The notes beneath the pieces are model-generated. The model had not been told where the DNA came from and did no database searches. It saw only the letters and a program-made list of their open reading frames with translations. 64,000 bases of DNA from Candidatus Melainabacteria bacterium (GTDB taxonomy: Bacteria; Cyanobacteriota; Vampirovibrionia; Obscuribacterales; Obscuribacteraceae). A program made the translations under genes and the position numbers. The DNA lies in the NCBI GenBank assembly GCA_017307165.1, contig JAFKGK010000003.1, positions 124,001 through 188,000 on the forward strand, written 5' to 3'. Below, piece by piece: positions 35,940 through 45,511 of the stretch. The first letter of the stretch is position 1. The number at the start of each line of letters is the position of its first letter.

Positions 35940-36220
35940 TGTGAACTCCTCTTTTTGACTTGCGCACAGCGGCACCGCCCATGGAGCCACTCGCCCCTGC
36001 GCTTGGTGTCGTTGAACTAGATGCAATCTCGTTGCTTGATACTATTATGGTCCTGCGCAAGCTTAGTTGTACTCTGGAAAACCCCTAGTTAGAGCTGGCT
36101 CTATTTCAGGTTGTATAACGCTTTGAAATTCTTTATTAGTAAGCAGTCTGAGTCTTTTAGATGGTTGATTTTTGGGTGGATGATCTATGGTTTGCCCCCT
36201 GGGGTTGTTGTATATTAAGG
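35940..36220. other. Sigma-factor upstream region without recognised elements
   Basis: Apart from the sigma gene's ribosome site I see no gene, no GGAAC-N17-GTC motif and no convincing housekeeping promoter in this stretch. The ORFs on it are short and overlap in both strands. Confidence 0.5.
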
Positions 36221-36260
36221 ACAAAAAAGAGGGATTTGCTCAACAGAGCAAATCCCTCTC
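36221..36260 (-). terminator. Terminator of the second GSP17M-like gene
   Basis: A 14-bp stem (36228-36241 with 36246-36259), AACA loop, then on the minus strand a T-run of six. Confidence 0.85.
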
Positions 36261-36314
36261 ATATCTGGTTGCTTTTTTTCGCGTGTTGCCCAAATTTAGG
36301 CTGTTTCGCAGTTT

Positions 36315-36842
36315 TTAAGCAGCTCGACGTACAGCTTGTTCCGGCATGCGATTGATATCGCGAACTCCATTCTTTTTGAAAATCTGCTCTACAAGCATTG
36401 CCTCTTTGTTGTCTTCGCAATGAACCGAAATAAATATGTTGCCATCCGTCAATTTGCCAGCATATTGCTTTGCTTCGTACTCAGGAATGCCGAAACCCAC
36501 CATAGCTCCTGTCAGTCCACCTATCGTGCCTCCCACTGCCATGCCTCCGAGAGCGGCCATTAACGGTCCGGCAGCAATAAAGGGCCCTGCTCCAGGTATC
36601 GTCAGTATGCCTATACCCGTGAGCCATCCAACAGCTCCACCCAGGATTGCACCAGAGCATGTGCCAGCTGAGGCGCCTTCGGGGGCCTTAGTGTGTTTTT
36701 CGTAGCCAAGATCTCGCTTGCCTGAGCGATCGGGAAACAAGATGGATATCTCATTGCTGGTAAAACCGGTGGCCTTGAGGCCTTCTACTATCGCATCAGC
36801 CGCGACCAGATCGGCGGCGATACATACAACTGCTGATTTCAT
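36315..36842 (-). CDS. General stress protein 17M-like glycine-zipper protein (paralog 2)
   Basis: 175 residues from the ATG at 36842 with GAGGA upstream. It matches the 25829-26353 protein along its length: SAVVCIAADLVAADAIVEGL, NEISILFPD, KHTKAPEGASAG, glycine-zipper helices and the C-terminal ISVHCEDNKEAMLVEQIF. The charged tail differs. Both copies have their own ECF-type promoter, but this one is not with a BON gene. Likely membrane-associated. Role unknown. Confidence 0.8.
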   Translation of the reverse strand: MKSAVVCIAADLVAADAIVEGLKATGFTSNEISILFPDRSGKRDLGYEKHTKAPEGASAGTCSGAILGGAVGWLTGIGILTIPGAGPFIAAGPLMAALGGMAVGGTIGGLTGAMVGFGIPEYEAKQYAGKLTDGNIFISVHCEDNKEAMLVEQIFKKNGVRDINRMPEQAVRRAA

Positions 36843-36938
36843 AATGCTTTTCCTCTTTAAGAAGATCGGCGCGCTCATCGTGCTAGGTCAATGTGGATGT
36901 CTACATTACCTAAAAGCGCTCCAGGCTTCGCTCTCGGA

Positions 36939-36963
36939 GACGTGACAACCTCCGATCGGTTCC
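36939..36963 (-). promoter_or_regulatory. ECF-type promoter P19
   Basis: Minus-strand GGAAC at 36963-36959, 17 nt, GTC at 36941-36939 (in CGTC), 97 nt before the GSP17M-like paralog. Confidence 0.72.
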
Positions 36964-36988
36964 ATATATACAATTGTGCTCGGTATAT

Positions 36989-37390
36989 TTAGGGTGCCTT
37001 GCGGCTCTTGGCTATGATAGATGACATTATTGCCGTCGCCACTCTTCCGCCATCGGCTCGGCCTTTGATTAGATAATTGTCGGCTCCGCTCTGCATAGCG
37101 CTTGCCAGCATTTCGCGATCATCATTGCCTGTCAAGATGATTATTGGTACCGTTGCCGCTGCTTGCCTGATGACGGAATACGTATCTAGACCCTGCGAAT
37201 CAGGCAGATTGAGATCCAGCAAGATGACGTCTGGAGCAAATTTACCCATGATTTCCCTGGCTTCGCCAACGGTTGGGGCGTGCTCGATTACGTGTGGAAA
37301 CTCAGTAACTGCCGACAGCATATCTGCCAGCAGGATCGCGTCTGATTCGCTGTCTTCTATCAATAGGATCTGGCAATTGGTTGAATTCAT
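36989..37390 (-). CDS. Single-domain response regulator
   Basis: 133 residues, one receiver domain: acidic pair in LIEDSESD, acceptor Asp in VILLDLNLPDSQG, Thr in IILTGND and Lys in IKGRADG. No output domain. Start taken at the ATG 37390; a TTG lies just before. Third gene of a leftward cluster with a CHASE3 kinase and a second receiver, 18 nt after the latter. Confidence 0.88.
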   Translation of the reverse strand: MNSTNCQILLIEDSESDAILLADMLSAVTEFPHVIEHAPTVGEAREIMGKFAPDVILLDLNLPDSQGLDTYSVIRQAAATVPIIILTGNDDREMLASAMQSGADNYLIKGRADGGRVATAIMSSIIAKSRKAP

Positions 37391-37408
37391 CAACCTAGTT
37401 ATAGCGCA

Positions 37409-37846
37409 TTACTTTTGATGTGGAATCTTAGCCACAACAAAATAGAAGTTTTGTATGTCCTTGATCACACCGATAAACTTGTCAAAGTCCACAGGCTTGG
37501 TGATATAGGCGCTGGCTTGTAGCTGATACGAATCCAGAATATCTTTCTCATTATCCGAAGTCGTGAGTACGATAACGGGAATACGTTTTAGCTTGTCGTT
37601 TTTCTTGATCTCGATCAGCACTTCGTGACCGTTTTTGACCGGCAGGTTGAGGTCGAGGAGGATGAGGTCGGGAATGATCCTGTCAGCGTATTCGCCTTCA
37701 CCAAACAAATAGTCAAGAGCGGACTGCCCGTTGTCGACAATATTGAGTACGTTGAGCAATTTGCTCTCTTTAAAGGCCTGTACTGCCAACTCTGCATCAG
37801 ATGGACTGTCTTCGACCATCAAAATCTGAATATCTTTTCCGACCAT
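37409..37846 (-). CDS. Single-domain response regulator (Rcp1-like)
   Basis: 145 residues, a receiver close in layout to cyanobacterial Rcp1: MVEDSPSDAEL, acceptor Asp in LILLDLNLPVKNG, VLTTSDNE and ITKPVDFDKF. The ATG at 37846 lies 1 nt after the kinase stop codon, so translation is probably coupled. The likely phosphate donor is the CHASE3 kinase encoded just upstream. Confidence 0.9.
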   Translation of the reverse strand: MVGKDIQILMVEDSPSDAELAVQAFKESKLLNVLNIVDNGQSALDYLFGEGEYADRIIPDLILLDLNLPVKNGHEVLIEIKKNDKLKRIPVIVLTTSDNEKDILDSYQLQASAYITKPVDFDKFIGVIKDIQNFYFVVAKIPHQK

Positions 37847-37847
37847 A

Positions 37848-39290
37848 TCAAGCCTCGGTAGTTAGTGTGACGCTCTCTTGCGATTGCGATTGTGTCAAAG
37901 CCTTGGGAAAGCTGACAATAAAAGTCGAGCCCTGACCAGGTGTTGATTTGGCAGTTATCGTGCCACCATGCCTTTCGGCTACTCGTTTGCACAAGGCCAG
38001 GCCTATGCCCGTACCTTCGTATTGGTTGCGAGAATGTAGTCTTTGAAACATTACGAAGATTCTGTCGGCATGCTTTTGGTCGAAGCCGATACCATTGTCT
38101 TGCACCGAGATGACATTGTGATGCTTGCCAGACACTGCTTCTACTTTTACTCTCGGGGGTTCATCGCGCTTATATTTGAGTGCGTTGGAGATGAGATTGG
38201 TAAAGAGCATGCGCAATTGACCCTCATCTCCTTGTATGACTGGCAGCGGTTCTACTGTTACTTGAGCTCCGGTCTCATCGATGCGCATCTTCAAATCTTC
38301 TTGGACGATCGAATTGATCAGTGCATCCATATCAACTGATTTAAATTGTTCGCCTCTAGACTCGACTCTAGCATAGGCCAGTAGGCCTTCGATAAGAGTG
38401 CGCATGCGCTCTGCGCCGCTGGTGATCTGACCCATTGACTTGCGAGTCTCATCGGTCAAAACTGGTTCTAGTTTGCGCGCAAGGATGGAGGTAAAACCGT
38501 GGATAGCGCGAATCGGCTCTTGCAGATCATGGCTGGCGACATAGACAAACTGCTGGAGGTCTTGATTGGACCGGCGCAGATTATCGGATGCGATCTTCAG
38601 GGCTTCTTCGCTTTCCCGTCTGCGTTGATTTTCTTCTTCTAGGGCTCGACGTATCTTTTCTTGTGCTAGAGAATGTTTTTGATTAAGCAGGTAGACATAG
38701 CCGAGAGTCATGACTTCGAATATTGTCACTATGCTTACGGCACCTATCACGGACCATTGGAGCTGCTCAAGTGAGGCTCGCCGTTCGAGGAGCAATTGTT
38801 GCTGCCTATCCTCCATGGCTTTGACCTGATCACGCAATTTATCCATGATGACTTTGCCACGAGCTGTACCAATCAAATCAGCGGCCTTATGGGGATCAGT
38901 CTTGGCTATTTGGAGTATCTGGTCGACAAAGGCAAGCTTTTCAATTGCAAGAAGCTGGATTTTGCGAGCAATATCCTGAGCGGCTGGGTCGTCGGAGACT
39001 AGATCGAATAATTGTTTAGGGCTATTTTGAAATTGAATGCGTGAGCGCTTGACGGGGTCGAGAAAGAGCTCTTTCTGAGTGCAAACATAGCCTCGCTGCC
39101 CGGTCTCTAGATCGATACCGGCTATCATGAGCTCACGGCCTTTTTCGATGACCTGGTGAGTGTGCGAAACCCACCATTGCGCATTGATAAGATTGGAGAA
39201 GAGCCATCCGGTCGCTGCCGTAGAGGCCAAAAACAAGACCCCTGCAAGGATCAAGGCATAGGCTGTTTTTTGATTGACGCTGCGGACCAC
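37848..39290 (-). CDS. CHASE3-domain membrane histidine kinase
   Basis: 480 residues from a GTG at 39290 with GGAG 7 nt upstream; the ORF extends to a TTG at 39353 with no ribosome site. Two membrane helices (near 12-34 and 180-203) flank a CHASE3 extracytoplasmic sensor (ELMIAGIDLETGQRGYV). Then a coiled coil, HisKA with His in YVASHDLQEPI (Cph1/phytochrome-like kinase core) and HATPase with LISNALKY, DNGIGF and GTGIGLAL. The cluster kinase-REC-REC resembles Cph1-Rcp1 logic. No ECF-type promoter found. Confidence 0.88.
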   Translation of the reverse strand: MVRSVNQKTAYALILAGVLFLASTAATGWLFSNLINAQWWVSHTHQVIEKGRELMIAGIDLETGQRGYVCTQKELFLDPVKRSRIQFQNSPKQLFDLVSDDPAAQDIARKIQLLAIEKLAFVDQILQIAKTDPHKAADLIGTARGKVIMDKLRDQVKAMEDRQQQLLLERRASLEQLQWSVIGAVSIVTIFEVMTLGYVYLLNQKHSLAQEKIRRALEEENQRRRESEEALKIASDNLRRSNQDLQQFVYVASHDLQEPIRAIHGFTSILARKLEPVLTDETRKSMGQITSGAERMRTLIEGLLAYARVESRGEQFKSVDMDALINSIVQEDLKMRIDETGAQVTVEPLPVIQGDEGQLRMLFTNLISNALKYKRDEPPRVKVEAVSGKHHNVISVQDNGIGFDQKHADRIFVMFQRLHSRNQYEGTGIGLALCKRVAERHGGTITAKSTPGQGSTFIVSFPKALTQSQSQESVTLTTEA

Positions 39291-39419
39291 GCAAAACTCC
39301 AGATCGGCTGACGTCCAAGCATGTGGTTGCAAGACGAGTGACAATGGACCCAATTATAACCTTATATCCTTAGATCCTTAGTCTTTATAATAAGATGATA
39401 CTTTAACCCAGGGGCAGAG

Positions 39420-42400
39420 ATGCAGAGCAGCAAACCTATCGAAAAAGAGTCGATCATAATCAATGCTCTCGAGCAGGTGGCTCGAGGACAATATGATTTT
39501 AGGCTTGACTATGGCAGCTGTCCATTATCTCCTGACGTCATCAAGGCCTTTAATGATCTGGCCGATCGCTGCCAATCGATGTATGTGCAAGCGGGGGACG
39601 GCAGGGTCCTGGTACAGGAAGCGGCATTGGTATTAAATGCGGTGGCGCAGGGCGACTTTTCTAAGCGTATCGATATCAATGATAGGGGCGAATTTGCTGA
39701 GCTCAGGGGGACGATCAATTCACTGGTCGAAAAACTGAATCGCCTGTCGGTCGAAGTTTCTCGTGTCGCTAGAGAGGTCGGAGCAGAGGGACTGCTTGGT
39801 GGGCAAGCTTTTGTTCCAGGTGTTGAGGGGTCATGGAAAGATCTGACCGATAGCGTCAATTTTATGGCATCCAGTCTGACATCACAGGTCCGCGGTATAG
39901 CGAGCGTAGTAACTAGCGTAGCTAAAGGCAATTTGCACCGCAAGCTTGTATTGACCGCCAAGGGTGAAATTGCTGAGTTGACCGATACTATCAATGAAAT
40001 GATCGATACCCTTGCTCTCTTTACCGATCAGGTCTCGAGCGTGGCTCGTGAAGTCGGGATCGAGGGTCGTCTTGGCGCTCAGGCCAGGGTACCCTCCGCT
40101 AGCGGAGTTTGGAGTGATCTGACCGATAACGTCAATCGCTTGGCGGCCAATTTGACCACTCAGGTGCGGGCGATGGCTGATGTCGCTGATGCTGTTGCTA
40201 AGGGTGACTTGACGAGAGAGATCAAAGTGGAGGCCGCAGGCGAAGTTGGCGTGCTCAAGGACCGAGTTAATGCCATGATCTACAACTTGCGCGAGACCAC
40301 AGTCAAAAATCAGGAGCAAGATTGGCTCAAGACCAATATTGCGCATTTTGCGCAAAACCTGCAGGGGCAGAGATCCTACAATCGTGTTCTGGACTATGTA
40401 TTTTCGCAGTTGGCAGACTTGATCAGTCTTCACCAGGGTAGTTTTTATCTCCTCAACTTCGAAGAGGATGAGCCCTTTTTGCAGCTGGCCAGTGCTTATG
40501 CGTGCGACAGACAAAAAATACCAAACCGTATCTCGATGGGCTCAGGGCTGATTGGTCAGGCGGCGATAGATCGCAAACCTGTAGTCATCAAAAACCTGCC
40601 GAGCGAATATTTCTCTATCTCATCTAGCCTTGGCGAGGTGCCTCCCAAGACCCTGGCAATTTATCCTATAGAGTTTGAAGGGCTGGTCAAGGGAGTCATT
40701 GAGACAGCCAGTCTCGAGGAGCTGACAGAGATCAGGTTGGCGCTGATACAACAACTTGCCAATCTGCTCGGTATCGTACTCAATACCATTCAAGCCAACT
40801 CGCAGACCGAGATCCTGCTTGCTCAATCTCAAAATCTAGCGACCGAATTGCAAGCCAAACAAATCGAATTGGAAGGGACCAACAACGAGTTGGCCGAAAG
40901 AGCCAGGCTTATGGCTGCGCAAAAAGAGCAAGTAGAAGAAAAATCACGAGAAATCGAAATAGCTCACAAAGCCCTTGAAGATAAGGCCGAGCAATTGGCT
41001 TTGACATCCAAGTACAAGTCTCAATTTCTTGCAAATATGTCACACGAATTGCGAACGCCTCTCAATAGTCTATTGGTGCTGTCTCAAATCCTGGCTGAAA
41101 ACGCCGAAGGCAATCTTACCGATACTGATGTGGATTTTGCCAGGACTATTCACACTTCTGGATCAGAACTATTGGTTTTGATCAACGATATTCTAGATTT
41201 GTCCAAGATCGAGTCTGGCACTATTCAATTGGATGTGCGCAATGTAGATCTCAGGGGCATGATCGATGATGTATCGCGTACCTTGCAGCCGATCGTCGCG
41301 GAGAAACCTCTTGATTTTGTCGTGCATTCAAATATTGAAAGAGGCACCAAATTTAATACTGACGTCAAGCGAGTAAACCAGGTCCTCAAAAATTTATTGA
41401 GTAATGCCTTCAAGTTTACCGAAGATGGCCTGGTCACTCTGACAGTGGATAGCTTCAATCGGGATGGGGTGCCGATGGTGTCCTTTGCTGTCACTGATAC
41501 TGGTATTGGTATTCCCAAGGATAAACAAGACATCATATTCGAAGCCTTTCAGCAAGCCGATGGTACAACGAGCCGCAAATATGGTGGCACTGGATTAGGT
41601 TTGACCATCAGCAGGCAATTGGCTCAAATGCTAGGTGGAGATATTAGAGTAGAGTCCGAGCCGGGTAAGGGATCTACTTTTACCTTGACCCTGCCTTTGC
41701 AGCATAAGTTTGATGATGGTCTTTTGTCCCAAAACCTCGAACCAATCGCCAAGCCTCCTTCAAAAGCAAAATTTGATGCAGAGCTCACCATCCCAGAGGG
41801 ACAATTTAATATCAACGAAATGTTTGGTGATTCTGACCGATTGGTGCTCAATCAAAGAGATTTTGACAGTGTGCGTATCTTGCAAGAAGCTCAAGCACAA
41901 GAAGCCCACGCACGCGAATTGAAGATGTCGACCAGCAATCCCAAGGTGCATGTGCCTGTGGCTCTGATCGTCGAAGAAGCAGAAGCGTTGTCGTCTGCTT
42001 TGCATGATCTTTCGCGGCAAAGTGGATTTATTGTTTTTTCTTCTGATAATCCGGATGATGCCATTGCTTTGTCGGCGCGCCATAAGCCTGATGCAATTAT
42101 TTTGGATGCGGCCCTATCCGAAGGCAATGGTTGGGCATTGTTGTCTGCCTTCAAATCAGCATCGCCCAATAGCAAAATACATATTTTTTCGTCACATCAA
42201 AAATCGAGCGAACCTCAAAAAAAGGGTGTCTATCTAGAGTTTGATAATAAAGCAGCCATGCTTTTTCTCAAAAATCATTTCAATTCTTTGGTCTTGCCGT
42301 CCATTTCGGATATCACCATCATCGAGCCAGCCGAAAAACGTGCTCAATTGTTGGCAAAGATGCTGGGTGAAAGCTCTCGTGGCGAAAATGCCAAGGTTAC

Positions 42401-42698
42401 GATCTTGCAAACTTGCAAAAAACTTGATGAAAGCATGCAAGATGCTCGCCATGCCTGTGTTCTATTCAATCTTAAAGGGCTTGATGATTTGACTATTTTG
42501 TCTACAATTAAAGGTAGAATGGAGCTTGTCGGGTTTACCATCGAAAAGTTGCCCGAGTCGGAACGGCTACAAATACAAAATGCTCTTGGCCTTGATGTGG
42601 ATGGTTCGCAAAAAGATGATGCCCTCTGTCTCGATGACGGTTTCTTTACAGAAGTCGGGAACTTTCTGCTCGACCTCAAGGACACACTCAGCCAATAA
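39420..42698 (+). CDS. Soluble tandem-HAMP hybrid histidine kinase with degenerate receiver region
   Basis: 1092 residues, no membrane helix. HAMP-type modules fill about 1-310, GAF about 320-470, a coiled coil, HisKA with His542 in MSHELRTPL, HATPase about 655-765 with GGTGLGLTIS. The C-terminal 250 residues look like one or two diverged receivers: DAIILDAALSEGNG keeps an Asp but lacks the usual acidic pair (VEEAEA), and the last segment has none of the motifs. It is a shorter relative of the 18038-23071 kinase. AGGGG precedes the ATG. No ECF-type promoter seen. Confidence 0.9.
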   Translation: MQSSKPIEKESIIINALEQVARGQYDFRLDYGSCPLSPDVIKAFNDLADRCQSMYVQAGDGRVLVQEAALVLNAVAQGDFSKRIDINDRGEFAELRGTINSLVEKLNRLSVEVSRVAREVGAEGLLGGQAFVPGVEGSWKDLTDSVNFMASSLTSQVRGIASVVTSVAKGNLHRKLVLTAKGEIAELTDTINEMIDTLALFTDQVSSVAREVGIEGRLGAQARVPSASGVWSDLTDNVNRLAANLTTQVRAMADVADAVAKGDLTREIKVEAAGEVGVLKDRVNAMIYNLRETTVKNQEQDWLKTNIAHFAQNLQGQRSYNRVLDYVFSQLADLISLHQGSFYLLNFEEDEPFLQLASAYACDRQKIPNRISMGSGLIGQAAIDRKPVVIKNLPSEYFSISSSLGEVPPKTLAIYPIEFEGLVKGVIETASLEELTEIRLALIQQLANLLGIVLNTIQANSQTEILLAQSQNLATELQAKQIELEGTNNELAERARLMAAQKEQVEEKSREIEIAHKALEDKAEQLALTSKYKSQFLANMSHELRTPLNSLLVLSQILAENAEGNLTDTDVDFARTIHTSGSELLVLINDILDLSKIESGTIQLDVRNVDLRGMIDDVSRTLQPIVAEKPLDFVVHSNIERGTKFNTDVKRVNQVLKNLLSNAFKFTEDGLVTLTVDSFNRDGVPMVSFAVTDTGIGIPKDKQDIIFEAFQQADGTTSRKYGGTGLGLTISRQLAQMLGGDIRVESEPGKGSTFTLTLPLQHKFDDGLLSQNLEPIAKPPSKAKFDAELTIPEGQFNINEMFGDSDRLVLNQRDFDSVRILQEAQAQEAHARELKMSTSNPKVHVPVALIVEEAEALSSALHDLSRQSGFIVFSSDNPDDAIALSARHKPDAIILDAALSEGNGWALLSAFKSASPNSKIHIFSSHQKSSEPQKKGVYLEFDNKAAMLFLKNHFNSLVLPSISDITIIEPAEKRAQLLAKMLGESSRGENAKVTILQTCKKLDESMQDARHACVLFNLKGLDDLTILSTIKGRMELVGFTIEKLPESERLQIQNALGLDVDGSQKDDALCLDDGFFTEVGNFLLDLKDTLSQ

Positions 42699-42721
42699 AT
42701 TTGCGAGGCGTCAAGTCCAAA

Positions 42722-43483
42722 ATGGATAGTCGTGAATTGGCAGCTAATCCAATATTATTGGTCGAAGACAATGAGGCCAATCAAAAGATCGCGATTATCC
42801 TCTTGCGCCGACTAGGTCTATCGGCTGATATTGCAAGTGATGGCAAAGAGGCCCTAGATAAGCTGTCCAAGTACAAGTACAAACTCATCCTGATGGACTG
42901 TCAGATGCCAGTGATGGATGGGTTTGAGACAGCTCGATCGACTCGCAAAATAGAAGCCGCGCAAGGCATTTATACACCGATCATTGCCATTACTGCTCTG
43001 GCGATGCCTGGCGACCGGGAGCGTTGTCTTGCTGCGGGGATGGACGACTACATCTCCAAGCCTATCAGCCGTGACGAATTGGACTCCAAGATCAAGTATT
43101 GGTTGTCCGAACAGGTCTACAATGGCTTGCAGAGTCAGCAAGCCGATCAGTGCGATCTCAGCCCAATCAATCTTGCTCCTCTCAGTTCCTTTGACGAGGC
43201 TGAGCGGATCAAGGTTATCGACTTGTTTTTTTCTGACGGTCAGATTTTGTTGAGGCAGATCAATCAGGGGTTGGAAAGACGGGATGCACAATACATCAAC
43301 GGCAAGGCAGAGATCTTACGCAGTTCAGCCAAGGCCATAGGCGCAAAGGCCTTGCACGATGTCGCTCAGGCTCTAGAAATAGCTGTCAACAAATCCGATT
43401 TTGCCTTGGCTTCCGAAGAAGTCAGAAACCTCGAAGCATGCTTCGAGGTCTGTCGACAATATTATTTGATTAGCAGAGATTGA
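42722..43483 (+). CDS. REC-HPt-like protein lacking the HPt histidine
   Basis: 253 residues. The receiver is intact (ILLVEDNEANQ; acceptor Asp in LMDCQMPVMDG; SKPISRDEL). The C-terminal domain aligns with the HPt domains of its two paralogs, but the phosphorylated His is Glu: AEILRSSAKAIGAK against SHEIRASCDAIGAK. It could therefore not pass phosphate on as an ordinary HPt. The ATG at 42722 matches the paralogs' starts, though its ribosome site is weak (TTG 42701 possible). It follows the hybrid kinase by 23 nt. Confidence 0.85.
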   Translation: MDSRELAANPILLVEDNEANQKIAIILLRRLGLSADIASDGKEALDKLSKYKYKLILMDCQMPVMDGFETARSTRKIEAAQGIYTPIIAITALAMPGDRERCLAAGMDDYISKPISRDELDSKIKYWLSEQVYNGLQSQQADQCDLSPINLAPLSSFDEAERIKVIDLFFSDGQILLRQINQGLERRDAQYINGKAEILRSSAKAIGAKALHDVAQALEIAVNKSDFALASEEVRNLEACFEVCRQYYLISRD

Positions 43484-43500
43484 TTTATCTAAGTCGCTAT

Positions 43501-44319
43501 CTAAGTCGCGCTTTCTTGATGCAAGCTGGACTGGATATAGCTTTTGAGATTGTTGAAGTTTTTCTCTATCGAAGAAAGAGTTTCTTCTACTTCGAGCCAG
43601 TCGTTTTGGGTGGCGGCTTGCTCGAGGTACAGGCATAATCTAGCTATTTGCTTGGCGCCAATGGATGCGCAGCTTGCCTTGACTTCGTGGGCAAGGCCGG
43701 CGATAGCACGGGCATTGCGCTCAAAGAGCTGGATGCGCAACTTGGCGATCATGTCTTCTGTTTGGGTGAGAAATGTCTCCATCATCTCGACAAGCATTTC
43801 GTTGCCATAAAATTCTTCGAGCTCTTCCATGTCGATAGGTTGGCCATCGACCAGAGATAGAGCCGTAAATGGGCGTAGAACTTTGCGACGTAGCTTTTGG
43901 CTCTGATACACGACCTCGCCTTTGAGCCAGTGATTGATTTTGGCCTTGAGGATATCGCGATCAATCGGCTTGGCGACATAGTCGTCCATGCCTGCTGCAA
44001 TGCAGCGTTCGCGGTCGCCGCCCATGGCCAGGGCTGTAACTGCAATGATTGGGGTGTAGGACTCCGAGATGCTTTCTAGTTTGCGAATCTCGACAGTGGC
44101 CTGAAAGCCATCCATGACCGGCATATGACAGTCCATAAGTATTATGTCGTACTTATTTTTTTGTACCTCTTTGACAGCTTCTTCTCCGTTGGACACTATT
44201 TTGACCTTGAGGCCCAGTCTTTGTAAGAGGACGCTAGCTACCTTCTGGTTGACAAAGTTGTCTTCGACCAAAAGCACTGTCGCTGACTGTGGTTTATTGA
44301 TTCGTTCTGCTGATGTCAT
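43501..44319 (-). CDS. REC-HPt phosphorelay protein
   Basis: 272 residues. A receiver (VLLVEDNFVNQ, acceptor Asp in LMDCHMPVMDG, AKPIDRDIL) and an HPt domain with intact His in LAHEVKASCASIGAK. Very similar to 23343-24173 throughout. Start taken at the ATG 44319, 11 nt after GAGGG; a GTG at 44331 sits too close to that site. It converges on the 42722-43483 gene with 17 nt between stops. Confidence 0.9.
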   Translation of the reverse strand: MTSAERINKPQSATVLLVEDNFVNQKVASVLLQRLGLKVKIVSNGEEAVKEVQKNKYDIILMDCHMPVMDGFQATVEIRKLESISESYTPIIAVTALAMGGDRERCIAAGMDDYVAKPIDRDILKAKINHWLKGEVVYQSQKLRRKVLRPFTALSLVDGQPIDMEELEEFYGNEMLVEMMETFLTQTEDMIAKLRIQLFERNARAIAGLAHEVKASCASIGAKQIARLCLYLEQAATQNDWLEVEETLSSIEKNFNNLKSYIQSSLHQESAT

Positions 44320-44408
44320 GCGGCGAAACACCCTCTTTGGTGGACAGATAGACTGAAGCTAGGCTCTAAATAGAGAATAGCTGATTAACAATAGTATTTC
44401 ATGGCTTC

Positions 44409-45509
44409 TCATGGCTTGCCGATATCTTTACACATTATCAATTTGGGTATGGCATCAATAGCTGCCTTGCGTCCGGCTTCGATTGCTTTGCTGATATCCT
44501 CATCCTTGACTGTGATTGCGCCTATGTCATCTACATTTGGATAAATAAGGATATCGGCGTCGCGCAAGTGGTCTTTGTCTAGATTTGCTAGCAATATGTC
44601 TACCACGCGATAGATGGTGCTGCGATTTGACTTAAATCGTTCGTTTGAAACTGGTTTAATTGCTCCGTCCACAAGTACGGCAATGATTTTTTTTGCACCA
44701 AGAGCCTCTGCTGCCTTGGTCGGGAGGTTGGCGCCAAGTCCTCCGTCCACGTAGAGATCACCATCTATCTCTACCGGTTTAAAAAACATTGGCACGGCAT
44801 TGCTAGCCAGTACTGCAGTCGGCAGATCGCCGCGATTTAAGAGCTCCACTTTGCCTGTGGTGAGATTGGTTGCAACAACGGAAAAAGGTATCTTGCAATC
44901 GCTGAAGTCGGAAGGGAGTGTCTTTTGCAAAAACTTGTGATAAGCCTTGCCATCGTTAAATCCAGCATATGGCTTTCCTTTGAATATCTGTGCCCAGACT
45001 CTGAAAGGCCAAGTAAAAATGCGGATGACTGTGCCTTTTTGCAGACCTTCTTGTATTTCATGATCGCGGAAAAATTTTTCTATTTCATCAGGAGAATACC
45101 CTGCACTGTAGAGAGCTCCAATGGTGGCACCCATACTGGTGCCGACTATGGCATCGCATTTGATGCCATTTCTTTCCAGCTCTTTGAGCACTCCGATCTG
45201 CGCCATGCCTTTGCATGCGCCACCTCCCAGAGCCAAAACCAGATCTTTCTTTGGTATTGGGCTGGCTTTGTCGGTATGGATCTCTTTCTCATTGGGAGTG
45301 AGAGCATCTGCAGGTCTATTAGAAGGGCCCTGAATCCTCTTATCTAAAGAGGATTGCAGGGCATCCTGAGCTTCTTGATGCGTAGCTTGTCGCTCGCCGC
45401 TATTGCTATAGGCCGCATCTGCACAGCCCATTATCAGGCTGAGTGCCAATCCTATAGATGCGTATGTAAACGCAGATAGCCGGCGGTTATAGCAAGGGCG
45501 TCTAGACAA
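44409..45509 (-). CDS. Patatin-like phospholipase, probable lipoprotein
   Basis: 366 residues. The N-terminal signal ends with a near-lipobox (SLIMGC). The patatin fold follows: oxyanion GGGACKG, nucleophile GTSMG, catalytic Asp in DGGLGANLP. This Ser-Asp dyad hydrolyses phospholipid acyl chains; bacterial members are RssA-like. The start is a TTG at 45509, 2 nt after the stop of the preceding secreted-protein gene, so the two share the P20 transcript. Position at the envelope fits the neighbouring exported proteins. Confidence 0.85.
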   Translation of the reverse strand: MSRRPCYNRRLSAFTYASIGLALSLIMGCADAAYSNSGERQATHQEAQDALQSSLDKRIQGPSNRPADALTPNEKEIHTDKASPIPKKDLVLALGGGACKGMAQIGVLKELERNGIKCDAIVGTSMGATIGALYSAGYSPDEIEKFFRDHEIQEGLQKGTVIRIFTWPFRVWAQIFKGKPYAGFNDGKAYHKFLQKTLPSDFSDCKIPFSVVATNLTTGKVELLNRGDLPTAVLASNAVPMFFKPVEIDGDLYVDGGLGANLPTKAAEALGAKKIIAVLVDGAIKPVSNERFKSNRSTIYRVVDILLANLDKDHLRDADILIYPNVDDIGAITVKDEDISKAIEAGRKAAIDAIPKLIMCKDIGKP

Positions 45510-45511
45510 GA

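Noticed and set aside
42658..42682. GGGAACTT just before the REC-HPt-like gene at 42722
   Set aside because: It lies inside the kinase coding sequence and lacks GTC at spacing 17.
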